Assembly: GCA_001464665.1 (NCBI GenBank)
Contig: LNDP01000024.1
Span: 248,001 to 312,000, forward strand
Length of the DNA stretch: 64,000 bases
Direction: 5' to 3'
DNA from: Acidobacteria bacterium Ga0074141
GTDB taxonomy: Bacteria > Acidobacteriota > Blastocatellia > Pyrinomonadales > Pyrinomonadaceae
The notes below the pieces were generated by a model. The model saw nothing but the letters and a program-made list of their open reading frames with translations, ran no database searches and had not been told where the DNA came from. The position numbers were made by a program, and so were the translations under genes. Numbering within the stretch: the stretch's first letter is position 1; each line of letters opens with the position of its first letter. Below are positions 18,297-26,656 of this stretch, piece by piece.

Positions 18297-19376
18297 ATGC
18301 TGCGGCGGTACATGCACAACCGGGAGCGATACTTCGCGATGCTCAATGACAATCGCGAGGTGCGGCCCTTTGAATGGGGCCTTGAGTTCATCGCGCCCGA
18401 GGCCAGTGGCGACGACCCGGCCGCCGAGTTTGCCGCCGCGGCCAAGCGGATTGTCGAGACGAGCGACGATTATTTTTCGCTGCCGGCGGAGATCGATTTC
18501 AGCATTGAGCAAAGGCTCTACCCTTCGGCCGCATCGCTGAGCGCCGCCGAGCTTGCCGGGCCGGTCAAGCAGGTCGAGATGCCGATCCTCACCTGGCCGA
18601 GTGCTCTCGAGACGCCATCGGCCGAGAACAACACCGCATTTGGTGCTTACTTTCCGCACCCTGATAAACGGGCGGCGGTCATCGTGCTCCCGCACTGGAA
18701 CGCGAAGGCCGGCACTTACTTTGACCTCTGCAAATTTTTCAACCGCGTCGGGCTCTCGGCCCTCCGGCTGACGCTTCCCTACCACGAAGAGCGGATGCCG
18801 CCCGAACTTGAGCGGGCCGATCACCTCGTCTCGTCGAACATCGGCCGCTCGCTGCAGTCGATCCGCCAGGCCGTGCTCGATACTCGTGCGGCGGTTAAGT
18901 GGCTTCGCGGGCGGGGCTACGAACGCATCGGAGTTGTCGGCACGAGCATCGGTTCCTGCGTCGCGTTTCTTGCCTTCGTCCACGACCTTGATATCGACGC
19001 CGTCGTCTTTAACCACGTCTCGGGCTATATGGCCGATGTGGTCTGGCACGGGCTCTCGACCTATCACGTCCGCGAAGGAATCGAGGGCAGCATCTCGCTC
19101 GACCAGCTCCGTGAGTTCTGGATGCCGGTCTCGCCGATGGCTTATCTCGAAAAGCTCGCCGGCCTGCCGCCCCGCCCGCAGCGTTACATCTACACGCTCT
19201 ACGACCTCAGCTTCCCCGTCCACCTTACACGCGACACGATGAACGCCCTCCGCCGCCATAGCATCCGCCACAGCAAAGCCGCCATACCCTGCGGCCACTA
19301 CACGCTCGGCGAAAAGCCCTGGGTCTACATCGACGGCTACAAGATCATCCGATTTCTGCATAAACACCTGCGTTAA
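18297..19376 (+). CDS. Alpha/beta hydrolase, ABHD18-like
   Basis: A 359-residue cytoplasmic protein with an alpha/beta-hydrolase core. It shows VIVLPHWNAKAGTYFDLCKFF (oxyanion region), LRLTLPYHEERMP, and the nucleophile elbow GVVGTSIGSCVAFLA (Gly-Thr-Ser-Ile-Gly) near residue 215. A conserved His in CGHYTLG near the C-terminus could complete the triad. Overall form resembles DUF2048/ABHD18-type hydrolases, but substrate and exact family are uncertain. ATG 18297 is preferred over the in-frame TTG at 18288 because GAGG lies just upstream, although the spacing is short (3 nt). The gene has no close operon partner. Confidence 0.72.
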   Translation: MLRRYMHNRERYFAMLNDNREVRPFEWGLEFIAPEASGDDPAAEFAAAAKRIVETSDDYFSLPAEIDFSIEQRLYPSAASLSAAELAGPVKQVEMPILTWPSALETPSAENNTAFGAYFPHPDKRAAVIVLPHWNAKAGTYFDLCKFFNRVGLSALRLTLPYHEERMPPELERADHLVSSNIGRSLQSIRQAVLDTRAAVKWLRGRGYERIGVVGTSIGSCVAFLAFVHDLDIDAVVFNHVSGYMADVVWHGLSTYHVREGIEGSISLDQLREFWMPVSPMAYLEKLAGLPPRPQRYIYTLYDLSFPVHLTRDTMNALRRHSIRHSKAAIPCGHYTLGEKPWVYIDGYKIIRFLHKHLR

Positions 19377-19425
19377 TCCGCACGAAGTTTTTATCGTGTT
19401 TCGTTTCATCATTCAAATCAGCCGG

Positions 19426-19431
19426 TATAAT
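19426..19431 (+). promoter_or_regulatory. TATAAT -10 box, possible promoter for the following genes
   Basis: A perfect TATAAT hexamer lies in the 253-bp gap after the hydrolase. No good -35 match is present at 17 bp (GTTTCA), so it could be a weak or activator-dependent promoter for the small ORF and the zinc-ribbon protein gene. Confidence 0.35.
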
Positions 19432-19449
19432 GAGCAGTCCGGGTTAAAG

Positions 19450-19623
19450 ATGAAAAAATCACATAGAGATCTCGCAGTGCAGAATCTCGGGAGGGATGAG
19501 GCGATCGCAGATGGTCCCAGCTTGTGCGATACGTTCGAGTACCGACTTTTTCCAAAGGTGACCGAAGTATGGCAAAATTTTCACGAATTAATCCTCGTTC
19601 AGTGCGCCGATGGGCGACCCTAG
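19450..19623 (+). CDS. Small ORF of unknown function (doubtful)
   Basis: A 57-codon frame from ATG 19450 that ends 6 nt before the next gene. It has no recognised domain, signal or membrane segment and only a weak ribosome site. The candidate TATAAT lies 19 nt upstream. It could be a leader peptide for the zinc-ribbon gene or simply chance. Confidence 0.22.
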   Translation: MKKSHRDLAVQNLGRDEAIADGPSLCDTFEYRLFPKVTEVWQNFHELILVQCADGRP

Positions 19624-19629
19624 ATAAAC

Positions 19630-20913
19630 ATGCCGCAAGTCTTTAAATGTATATCGTGTTCAGCCCCGCTTGAATTTTTGGGGCAGATGTCGCAAAAGTG
19701 CCAGTTTTGCGGGACGACGATGATCGTCCCGCCGGAGGTTTTTGGCGGAAGGCCGGTGCCCACGCCGGGTTCAGATGGTTCGGGCGGGTTGACAGAAGAG
19801 GTTCGCCGGCTTTGCGCCGAAGGCAAGAAGATCGAGGCGATCAAGGTCTTTCGCGAGCGGACCGGTGCGGGGCTGGCCGAATCGAAAGCCGCGGTCGAGG
19901 CGATCGAACGCGGCGGCACGGTCGATCTCGGCGAGGTCATCCGGCGTGCGACCTCCGGAGGCCCGCTCATCGATCCTAGGGCTGCGAAGAAGGCCGGTGT
20001 CGCCGTCGGTGCAATATCGCTCGCGGTGATCGGTGCGGCGGCTGTTGTGGTCCTGGGTGTTGCATTGGCGGTATTTGTGATCGTCGCTCCGGTAGCTGAA
20101 GACGACCGTCCGATACCCGAAACGAGCGGTGGCGTTACCACAGGTGGCGAAGAAGCGGGGATCGCCGAAGTCTTGCGATTCGGCGGCGAAGGAACAGGTG
20201 CCGGCCGGTTCAAGGACAATCGGGTCGTCGCTGTGGATGGCGCCGGACGCATTTACAGCTCAGACTATTCGCCCGGACGGATCCAGGTCTTCGGGCCGGA
20301 CGGCAAATTCGTTTCGGCGTGGCCGGTGCCAGATGGTGAGAACGTTTACGATCTCGCCGTGAGTCGAGCGGGGCGCGTCTATTTGGTGACGAACAAGGGC
20401 ATCGCGGCCTTTGACGGCGACGAAGGCGCGGTCGCCGCACAGGTCGCAGAGCGTCGGTTCCGCGGAATCGCCATCGGTATTGACGGCAAGGTCTATGCGG
20501 CCGGCCGAGATGGATTCGACATCTACGACAAGGACCTGAAACCGCTTCGCTCCTTCAAGTCGGCGGCAAAGGAGGCGAACTCTTCCTTCGGCTTCGAAAG
20601 GGTAGATGTTGACGGGAACGGGTTCGTTTTTCTCGTCGAGCGGACGACCGACGAACTCGTGAAATTCTCTTCGGATGGGAAGTTTCTTAACCGCGTCCCG
20701 ACCGGGCTTCGCTCCGCAAACGACATCGCTCTTGATCCGGCAGGGAGAATCTTTCTCTCGGACACAAGCACTATCGCGGTCTTCACGCCCGAGGGCCGCC
20801 CGCTGAAAACGCTCAAGGCTAATCAGGCCTTTGGCATCACATTTGACGATGCGGGAATGATGTATATTGCGTCTCGGCCTTTCGTTCTAAAGGTCGATCC
20901 GGGTCTCGAATGA
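19630..20913 (+). CDS. Membrane protein: zinc ribbon + L7/L12-C-like domain + NHL-type propeller
   Basis: A 427-residue protein with an unusual order of modules. Residues 7-27 form a zinc ribbon (Cys7, Cys10, Cys24, Cys27). Residues about 52-90 (EGKKIEAIKVFRERTGAGLAESKAAVEAIERGG, read in two parts) resemble the C-terminal domain of ribosomal protein L7/L12. One membrane helix follows at about 118-148, and the remaining 260 residues are an NHL/SMP30-like beta-propeller with repeats such as GRIYSSDYSPGRIQVFGPDG. With an N-in topology the ribbon and L7/L12-like domain face the cytoplasm and the propeller the periplasm. Function unknown; binding of ligands by the propeller and signalling inward is a guess. 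Confidence 0.78.
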   Translation: MPQVFKCISCSAPLEFLGQMSQKCQFCGTTMIVPPEVFGGRPVPTPGSDGSGGLTEEVRRLCAEGKKIEAIKVFRERTGAGLAESKAAVEAIERGGTVDLGEVIRRATSGGPLIDPRAAKKAGVAVGAISLAVIGAAAVVVLGVALAVFVIVAPVAEDDRPIPETSGGVTTGGEEAGIAEVLRFGGEGTGAGRFKDNRVVAVDGAGRIYSSDYSPGRIQVFGPDGKFVSAWPVPDGENVYDLAVSRAGRVYLVTNKGIAAFDGDEGAVAAQVAERRFRGIAIGIDGKVYAAGRDGFDIYDKDLKPLRSFKSAAKEANSSFGFERVDVDGNGFVFLVERTTDELVKFSSDGKFLNRVPTGLRSANDIALDPAGRIFLSDTSTIAVFTPEGRPLKTLKANQAFGITFDDAGMMYIASRPFVLKVDPGLE

Positions 20914-21215
20914 TCCGCTCCCAACGCACGAAAACGTCCGAAGTCGTATGCATCGTTGCACGTTTTGGTAACGGCGGTTCGAACGACCATGTAGAGGCTG
21001 GGGCTCGACGAAGCCGGTAGATATGTCAGAGGGGCATTCTGGAGGCAGTAAAACAGGGAGTTTGGCGGTCAAATCCACTTTCATCACTCGCCGAGAGCCC
21101 GATCTCCAAAAAGACGTACGATTTCGGAACGATTATTGCAGAAAACCTAAGTAAAACGCTGCGTTCGTCCAGCGAATGCATGCGGCTCGCCCCGAAACGT
21201 GTGTTGGAGAAATTT
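20914..21215. other. 302-bp intergenic stretch without recognised features
   Basis: Between the propeller protein and the FecR-domain gene. No tRNA, terminator with T-tract, riboswitch or conserved ORF was seen. Short frames on both strands here lack ribosome sites. The FecR gene has its own GGAG site at the right end of this stretch. Confidence 0.6.
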
Positions 21216-23234
21216 ATGAGACCCCAAGCTACAAAATTTTTGATCATGATCCTCGCCCTTGCCGCAATGCTCGTCCCATCTGTGGCCGGCCAGGATGACT
21301 ATTACACCGAGAACGCACTTTACAGCGACAGTGATAGCGACGAACCGGTTGTGACCGACCGCGTTGCCCGCATCAGCGACATCCGCGGCGAGGCACGCGT
21401 CCGTCGTGAGGGCACTGAAGAATGGGAAGTCGCCGTTCTGAATTTGCCGTTGGTCGAGGGCGACGAGGTCGTCACCGGTCCTGACGGGCGTGTCGAGATC
21501 CAATTTGGTTTGAACAAGTTCGTACGCCTTTCATTCGATTCGCAGCTCCGCATCGTGACGCTCAAGGACGAAGGCATCGCACTCAGTCTTCCGCAAGGAA
21601 CGGCGAGCGCAACCCTGCTTGAGTTCGATGCTAAGCAGACCTTTTTTGAGATAGATGCGCCGCGGATGACGCTTGCGGCCCAGACTTCGGGCACCTACCG
21701 CGTTGATTCGGGCCGACCCGGCGATATTGATGTGCGAGCGAGCACAGGCGAGTCGGGCGAAGCTCGGATCTACTCCTCGACGTCAGGCTTTACGCTTCGC
21801 TCGGGTCGTTCGGCTCGGGTGATCATCGACGGCCGGAGTGCGGGCGACTGGGAGAACCTGGACTACGCAGGTGTTTCTGATGAGTTTGATCGTTGGGTGG
21901 TCGAGCGGGATTCCGCCATCTCGCGACGGTTGCAGAACGCGCACTACGGTACGTATTACGACCGCGATATCTACGGTGCCGACGAGCTCGATAGCTACGG
22001 CGACTGGGAATACACGCAGGACTATGGATATATGTGGCGGCCATATTCCTCGACGATAAGCAGCTACAACGATTGGTCGCCTTATCGTTACGGACATTGG
22101 CGTTGGATGTCGTCATACGGATGGGTTTGGGTCAATGACGAGCCTTGGGGATGGGCAACATATCACCACGGCCGTTGGGTCTGGCACCGCGGCCGATGGT
22201 ATTGGTCGCCGTATAGCGCATACCGCGGCGGCAGGAGTTGGTGGCGGCCCGCACTCGTAGTTATGACGCAGCGAAACGGCAACTACTGCTGGTATCCGCT
22301 GCCCTATCAATATCCTTATTACGATTACAATCGGCGGTACCACGGAAACCGGCGTCGGGGCCGAAACCCGCGGCCAAATACGCAAAATCCGACTCAGCCA
22401 ACTCAGCCGAGCGGACAAAGCAATGCCGAACGGATGGCACGGATTCTTACTCCTCCACTTCAGCGGGTCCCGGCGGGATCGGTAGTTACCGTTCCGGGGA
22501 CAGACTTTGGTCGTGAGCGTCGAACGGGACAAAGGCCTCCTCTGGCGGATGCGAGGGAGATCCTGACGAAATCGCCTTTCGAGAATAAAACGCCGCCGAT
22601 CATGCCGGACATCGGCAGTATCGATCGGAAACCGGGTCGCGGCATTTTGACCGAGAAACCGGTGATCGCCAAACGTGAAGTGCCGGTAGTTACCGGTGCC
22701 GAGACACGGAAGCCGGATGCTCCGCTTGACCGTGAACTCAAGGACCGACGAATGCTAGGCGGAAGGCCGCCGCTTGTGACGACACCCGTTCCGGTGGAAA
22801 GTAAGCAGCCGCAAACCCCCGCCGAACCGCGACGCAGAACAGGCGCATTCGACCGCAGCGTGCCGAGGGTCGAGACGCCGGTGACCTCGAAACCGCCGAC
22901 GCAGACTCCGACCTATACACCGCGTCCGACACCGAGGCCGACGGCACCCGACCGGAAGCCTGATCCGCCGGTCGAGCGAAATACGCGTCCATCGCCGCCG
23001 TTCAATCCGCAGCCGCGACCGCAGCCGCAGCCGCCGAGGAACGAATCGCCGAAGTACGAGCCGCCGCCAAGGCGTGAAACTCCGGCACCGCGTCCCGCAC
23101 CTGCTCCACGGCCGAGCCAGCCGCCGCGAAGCGAATCGCCAAAGCCCGCACCGCCGAAGAGCGAGTCGAAACCGGAGCCGCGAAAGCCATCACCGCCACT
23201 TGCTTCGGAGAAAAAAGGTAAGGATGGCGAATAG
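21216..23234 (+). CDS. Exported FecR-domain protein with Trp/Tyr-rich centre and Pro-rich tail
   Basis: A 672-residue secreted protein. Signal peptide spans residues 1-25 (ends SVAGQ). A FecR domain (about 48-150) shows GEARVRREGTEEWEVA, GDEVVTGPDGRVEIQFG and ALSLPQGTASATLLEFD. The centre (about 225-370) is extremely rich in Trp and Tyr with recurring YGHWRW, WGWATYHHGRWVW and RGRWYWSPY, as in DUF6600-type proteins. The last 270 residues are proline/arginine-rich and probably disordered. FecR domains sense or bind at the periplasmic side; without a sigma/anti-sigma partner nearby this one is more likely structural or envelope-binding. ATG 21216 has GGAG upstream and begins the signal peptide; the upstream in-frame ATG at 21180 does not. 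Confidence 0.8.
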   Translation: MRPQATKFLIMILALAAMLVPSVAGQDDYYTENALYSDSDSDEPVVTDRVARISDIRGEARVRREGTEEWEVAVLNLPLVEGDEVVTGPDGRVEIQFGLNKFVRLSFDSQLRIVTLKDEGIALSLPQGTASATLLEFDAKQTFFEIDAPRMTLAAQTSGTYRVDSGRPGDIDVRASTGESGEARIYSSTSGFTLRSGRSARVIIDGRSAGDWENLDYAGVSDEFDRWVVERDSAISRRLQNAHYGTYYDRDIYGADELDSYGDWEYTQDYGYMWRPYSSTISSYNDWSPYRYGHWRWMSSYGWVWVNDEPWGWATYHHGRWVWHRGRWYWSPYSAYRGGRSWWRPALVVMTQRNGNYCWYPLPYQYPYYDYNRRYHGNRRRGRNPRPNTQNPTQPTQPSGQSNAERMARILTPPLQRVPAGSVVTVPGTDFGRERRTGQRPPLADAREILTKSPFENKTPPIMPDIGSIDRKPGRGILTEKPVIAKREVPVVTGAETRKPDAPLDRELKDRRMLGGRPPLVTTPVPVESKQPQTPAEPRRRTGAFDRSVPRVETPVTSKPPTQTPTYTPRPTPRPTAPDRKPDPPVERNTRPSPPFNPQPRPQPQPPRNESPKYEPPPRRETPAPRPAPAPRPSQPPRSESPKPAPPKSESKPEPRKPSPPLASEKKGKDGE

Positions 23235-23252
23235 AAGAAAGTGCACTAAAGA

Positions 23253-23280
23253 AAAGAGTCGGGAGCGGTCCCGACTCTTT
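23253..23280. terminator. Bidirectional terminator between convergent genes
   Basis: AAAGAGTCGGGA, loop GCGG, TCCCGACTCTTT: a perfect 12-bp stem with A and T tracts on both sides. It lies 18 nt after the FecR gene stop and 24 nt beyond the stop of the convergent M16 gene, so it can serve both. Confidence 0.88.
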
Positions 23281-23304
23281 CAGTTTGCGACGATACTAAG
23301 TCGC

Positions 23305-24675
23305 TTATCGCGACTGGGCAGTAAACACGGCAGGATCGGCCGACCGCGGGTCGCCGACAACAACGAACCGGAAGTTCTTGAGATATTTCTCAGAAACTCG
23401 GCGGACGTCCAATGCCGTAACGGCCGTCATTTTCTCAAGGAACTCAAAGGAACGCTTCCACCCGCCGCCGATGAGCTCGTAGCGAGCAAGTTCGGCTGCC
23501 TGTGCGGCGTTCGTTTGCTGGTCGGTGTAATACTGCGTGACGAATTGCCCGGCCATCCCGTCGATAAACTCATCGGTTACGGTCTGGGTACGAAGCAGGT
23601 TCACCTGATCGAGCATTACCTTGACGGATTGATTTGGGTCAACGGTCGTCACGTAAATAAAGCCATAGTTCACTGCTTGGTTGTTCATCTCGGCGTTTGG
23701 GGCATACGAGAGCTGCCGTTGGATGCGGACCTCCTGATAAACGAGCTGTTGGAGGATCGTCACAGCAACCCGCATCGCGTAATAGTCCGGGTCGGCGAGC
23801 GACGGAGCCGGGAATGCCCCTTGAACGTAATTCGTTTGCAGCGAACGGCTAGTGACCTCGAGCGTCTGCTTCGAGAAATCAAGAGCCGGCAGCGGCTCAT
23901 GCTTATAGTTGCCCTTCGGAAGTTTGCCAAACGCGGCTTCGACCTTTTCGCGAACGAGCTTCGGGTCGATATCACCGACAATTACAAGCAACATGCGCGA
24001 TGTCTGCATCAATTTTTTGTGATGTTCGCGGAGCTGACTGGCCGTAAAGCCCTGAACGGTCGGGATCGTTCCCTGCGAGTCAACGCCGTACGGATGGCCG
24101 GCGTAGAGAACCCGCTCTTGAGCAGCCGCCAACGCGGCATCGGGGCTCGTTTCGCGTTCGCGAAGGCCGGCGAGCATTTGCTGGCGGACACGTTCCACGT
24201 CCTCAGTAGCGAAAGCCGGGTCGAGCGTGACGTCGGTAAAGACGTTCCAGATGCGGTCGAAGTTCTCCTTGGTCGAGACAAACGAGATCACGCCGAAATC
24301 GCTTCCGGCCGAGCCGGCAAGCGAACTTCCGGTCCGCGAAAGTTCGCGACGGACCTGCTGACGGTTGAAGCGCTTTCCGGCCTCGGTCGCGACATTAAGC
24401 ATAAAGTTCTCAATGCCGGCAGTCTCCGCCGTATAGTTTCGAACACCGCCCTTAAAAAAGAGGCCACCGGAAAATGTCGGAGCCGCAGGCCGCTGTTTGA
24501 CGAGCACTTTAAGCCCGTTTACCTCAAATTCAGTGACGAGCTTCGATGCGTCATTGATGGCGGCAGCGGGCTGGGCAAACGCCGTGGCGGAAGCGAAAGC
24601 CATCGCAACAAACAAAAAGGCAGCGATGCAAAGATTCTTCATCATAAATAACTCTCGGAGGTTCAAATTGTTCAT
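23305..24675 (-). CDS. M16-family peptidase homologue lacking the zinc motif (inactive subunit)
   Basis: A 456-residue exported protein with two M16 domains. The signal peptide (residues 11-35, ending AFAQ) is preceded by a 10-residue lead. In the slot where active M16 enzymes carry HxxEH, this protein reads GIENFMLNV (about 88-96), so the zinc ligands are absent. The rest of the fold is kept: DVTLDPAFATEDVERVRQQMLAGL, GHPYGVDSQGT and MLLVIVGDID. It overlaps the active M16 gene upstream by 1 nt (TAATG) with GGAGG 7 nt before ATG, so translation is coupled. Known M16B enzymes work as an active plus inactive subunit pair, and this arrangement fits that. Confidence 0.88.
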   Translation of the reverse strand: MNNLNLRELFMMKNLCIAAFLFVAMAFASATAFAQPAAAINDASKLVTEFEVNGLKVLVKQRPAAPTFSGGLFFKGGVRNYTAETAGIENFMLNVATEAGKRFNRQQVRRELSRTGSSLAGSAGSDFGVISFVSTKENFDRIWNVFTDVTLDPAFATEDVERVRQQMLAGLRERETSPDAALAAAQERVLYAGHPYGVDSQGTIPTVQGFTASQLREHHKKLMQTSRMLLVIVGDIDPKLVREKVEAAFGKLPKGNYKHEPLPALDFSKQTLEVTSRSLQTNYVQGAFPAPSLADPDYYAMRVAVTILQQLVYQEVRIQRQLSYAPNAEMNNQAVNYGFIYVTTVDPNQSVKVMLDQVNLLRTQTVTDEFIDGMAGQFVTQYYTDQQTNAAQAAELARYELIGGGWKRSFEFLEKMTAVTALDVRRVSEKYLKNFRFVVVGDPRSADPAVFTAQSR

Positions 24676-26219
24676 TACTTCGCACCTCCGGTAAGGTCTT
24701 GCTCGGTAAGGGCGGCTTTTGCCTTCGCCTCAGGAGCGACCAGCGCCACCCCGACACGTGGTTTGCCTGTTATGTAGGTATTCACGTAGCGGTTAATGTC
24801 CGCACGCGAGGCAGCCCGGAGATTCCGGTGATATCCGCGGAAATAATCGATCCCGGTCGAGGACCACCAAAAACCGAGCGTATGCGAATACTCGGAAGGC
24901 TTCTCGCGGTCAAAGAGGTCGAGGTTTTCCAAGATATTCTTTGAATTCTCAAGCTCTTTGTCGGTGTAATAATTCGGGTTGGTAAACTGCCCGATCTCCG
25001 CATAAACGGCCTTAAGGGCGGCCTTTGCTTTATCGGGAGTCGTGATCAAAAACACCGTGATCGGCCCAACGTTTCGCTGGGTGTAGTAATTGATCGAAAC
25101 GGAAGAAGCGAGGCCGGTATCGATCAGGTTCCGCTGAAATCGGTGGTCGGGCTGCGAGAGTATGTAAGAAAAGACATCGGCCGCGTAGGTCGAGGCATCG
25201 TCCTTTCCGATAGATGGCCCGTGCCAGCCGAGCAATATAAATACATTCTGATCTTCGCTCTGGCTTTCCTCGCCGGTGTTCTTTTCGATAACGACGCCGC
25301 TGCTTTTCGGTAGCGGCGGATGCTCAACAAGCGGATACTCCTTAAAGGGGTCCGTCTTTCGTGGCTCCCAGGAGCCCATTGTTTCCTGAACAAGCTTAAA
25401 AACTTCGTCCGCTTTAGCATCGCCGGTGACGATCAGTGCAGCATTATTCGGGAAGTAGTACCGAGACTGGATTATCCGCATCTTCTCGGTCGTTGCCGCG
25501 GCTACAGTCGCTCGGGTGCCGCCGGGATTCTTTCGCGTTGGGTATTTGAAATAAAGCCGCTCGTTCAGCTCCTGAAAAAGATATGAAAAGGGGTTCGATT
25601 CGTTCCGCTCGAGTTCGCCTATGACGATCTGTTTCTCGTTCTCGAGCTCCTGTTGGTCAAAGAGCGGAAAGCGGACGGCGTTGTTGATTATCTTCACAGC
25701 CGTCGGGAGGTTTTGGCTCGTCGTGGTGAAGTAGTAATTGACGACCTCCTCGCGGGTCGAGCCGTTCTGGGCGATACCGAGCTTGTCAACGTCGCGAAGG
25801 TAGCTGACATCGCCGATCTGGTCCTTTAGCCGCATCGGCTCATCGCAGACGGGGTTAACGCCGCCGCGAAGCACAAAGGGCTGACACTGGAAAAGCAGCG
25901 ACGCGAGGTTCGTTTTGAAGAACATGTGCTCGTAAAGATGCGAGAGGCCGTTGAGCTCAGGCGGTTCGGTGAAAGACCCGTTGCGGACGGCAAGCTCGAC
26001 CGTTACGATCGGCAGGCTTGGGTCTTCAAGGACGATGACCTCAAGGCCGTTCGGCAGTGTTTTGCTAACGAATGGGACTTCGAAGCTTGGCCGAGTTTGT
26101 GCCGGCTGGGCCGCGGTTGCCGTTGTCGCGGGCCTTTGTGCCGGACGTGTGCGCTGTGCGTCGATGCTTCCGACGAAAAAAGACGAAAGCAGCAGGAGCG
26201 AAAGAAAAAATTGCTTCAC
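24675..26219 (-). CDS. M16-family zinc peptidase (active subunit), exported
   Basis: A 514-residue periplasmic metallopeptidase. Residues 1-22 form a signal peptide; the linker is Ala/Pro/Thr-rich. The inverted zinc motif HLYEH lies at residues 94-98, with the third ligand Glu expected in ENEKQIVIGELERNE. Compared with usual M16B enzymes there is an insertion of roughly 35 residues right after HLYEHMFFKT that contains two cysteines (FQCQPF and PVCDEP), which might form a disulfide. The fold continues with YYFPNNAALIVTGD and a second M16 domain. GTG 26219 is chosen as start; a TTG at 26228 is the alternative, both downstream of GGGGG. It is translationally coupled to the inactive partner. Confidence 0.87.
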   Translation of the reverse strand: MKQFFLSLLLLSSFFVGSIDAQRTRPAQRPATTATAAQPAQTRPSFEVPFVSKTLPNGLEVIVLEDPSLPIVTVELAVRNGSFTEPPELNGLSHLYEHMFFKTNLASLLFQCQPFVLRGGVNPVCDEPMRLKDQIGDVSYLRDVDKLGIAQNGSTREEVVNYYFTTTSQNLPTAVKIINNAVRFPLFDQQELENEKQIVIGELERNESNPFSYLFQELNERLYFKYPTRKNPGGTRATVAAATTEKMRIIQSRYYFPNNAALIVTGDAKADEVFKLVQETMGSWEPRKTDPFKEYPLVEHPPLPKSSGVVIEKNTGEESQSEDQNVFILLGWHGPSIGKDDASTYAADVFSYILSQPDHRFQRNLIDTGLASSVSINYYTQRNVGPITVFLITTPDKAKAALKAVYAEIGQFTNPNYYTDKELENSKNILENLDLFDREKPSEYSHTLGFWWSSTGIDYFRGYHRNLRAASRADINRYVNTYITGKPRVGVALVAPEAKAKAALTEQDLTGGAK

Positions 26220-26359
26220 TGTGATCAATTACCCCCGAATCGGACGTCCGGCCGTGAGGAGAGACGGACGAACGTGAAATGCGAATATTAAAAAATGAGC
26301 CCTTGCCAGAGCAATGGGCCGCCCACTAGAATCTAACCTACCACAAGGAGATCAGAGAA

Positions 26360-26578
26360 ATGGAACGTGACAATTTGATGCACGGAGCCCGCACGGCGTT
26401 GAACAGAGATCCTGAAATTCGTGCCTGGGCGGAAAATTATTTAAAAGAGAAAACCCGGGCGGAGATGCCCGGGCTTTCGGACGAGGAGTTTGAAAAGCAC
26501 TGGAAGTATCACAAGCCGGAGATCGTCCACGCCGGCTCGGCCGAGGCGATGATGGCCTACCGAGAGCGGGAGAAGTAG
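26360..26578 (+). CDS. Small charged protein of unknown function
   Basis: A 72-residue soluble protein rich in Glu, Lys and Arg, without signal peptide or membrane helix. It contains GLSDEEFEKHWKYHKPEIVHAG, read as an amphipathic helical stretch. A strong AAGGAG ribosome site 9 nt upstream and a strong terminator downstream make it a convincing monocistronic gene. No family was recognised. Confidence 0.7.
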   Translation: MERDNLMHGARTALNRDPEIRAWAENYLKEKTRAEMPGLSDEEFEKHWKYHKPEIVHAGSAEAMMAYREREK

Positions 26579-26600
26579 ATTCGCTCAAGCAATGTTTCAA

Positions 26601-26633
26601 AGGAAAAAGCCGGCTATTCGCCGGCTTTTTCCT
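26601..26633. terminator. Bidirectional Rho-independent terminator
   Basis: AGGAAAAAGCCGGC, loop TATTC, GCCGGCTTTTTCCTTTT: a 14-bp stem with an A-tract before and a T-tract after. It lies 22 nt after the small-protein gene and 24 nt beyond the stop of the convergent peptide transporter, so it serves both. Confidence 0.92.
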
Positions 26634-26656
26634 TTTCGCTTTAGGCTTCAAAAACC

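Noticed and set aside
17091-19412. 773-codon minus-strand frame over the giant gene end and the hydrolase
   Set aside because: Antisense to two real genes and spans their terminator; no recognisable protein features.
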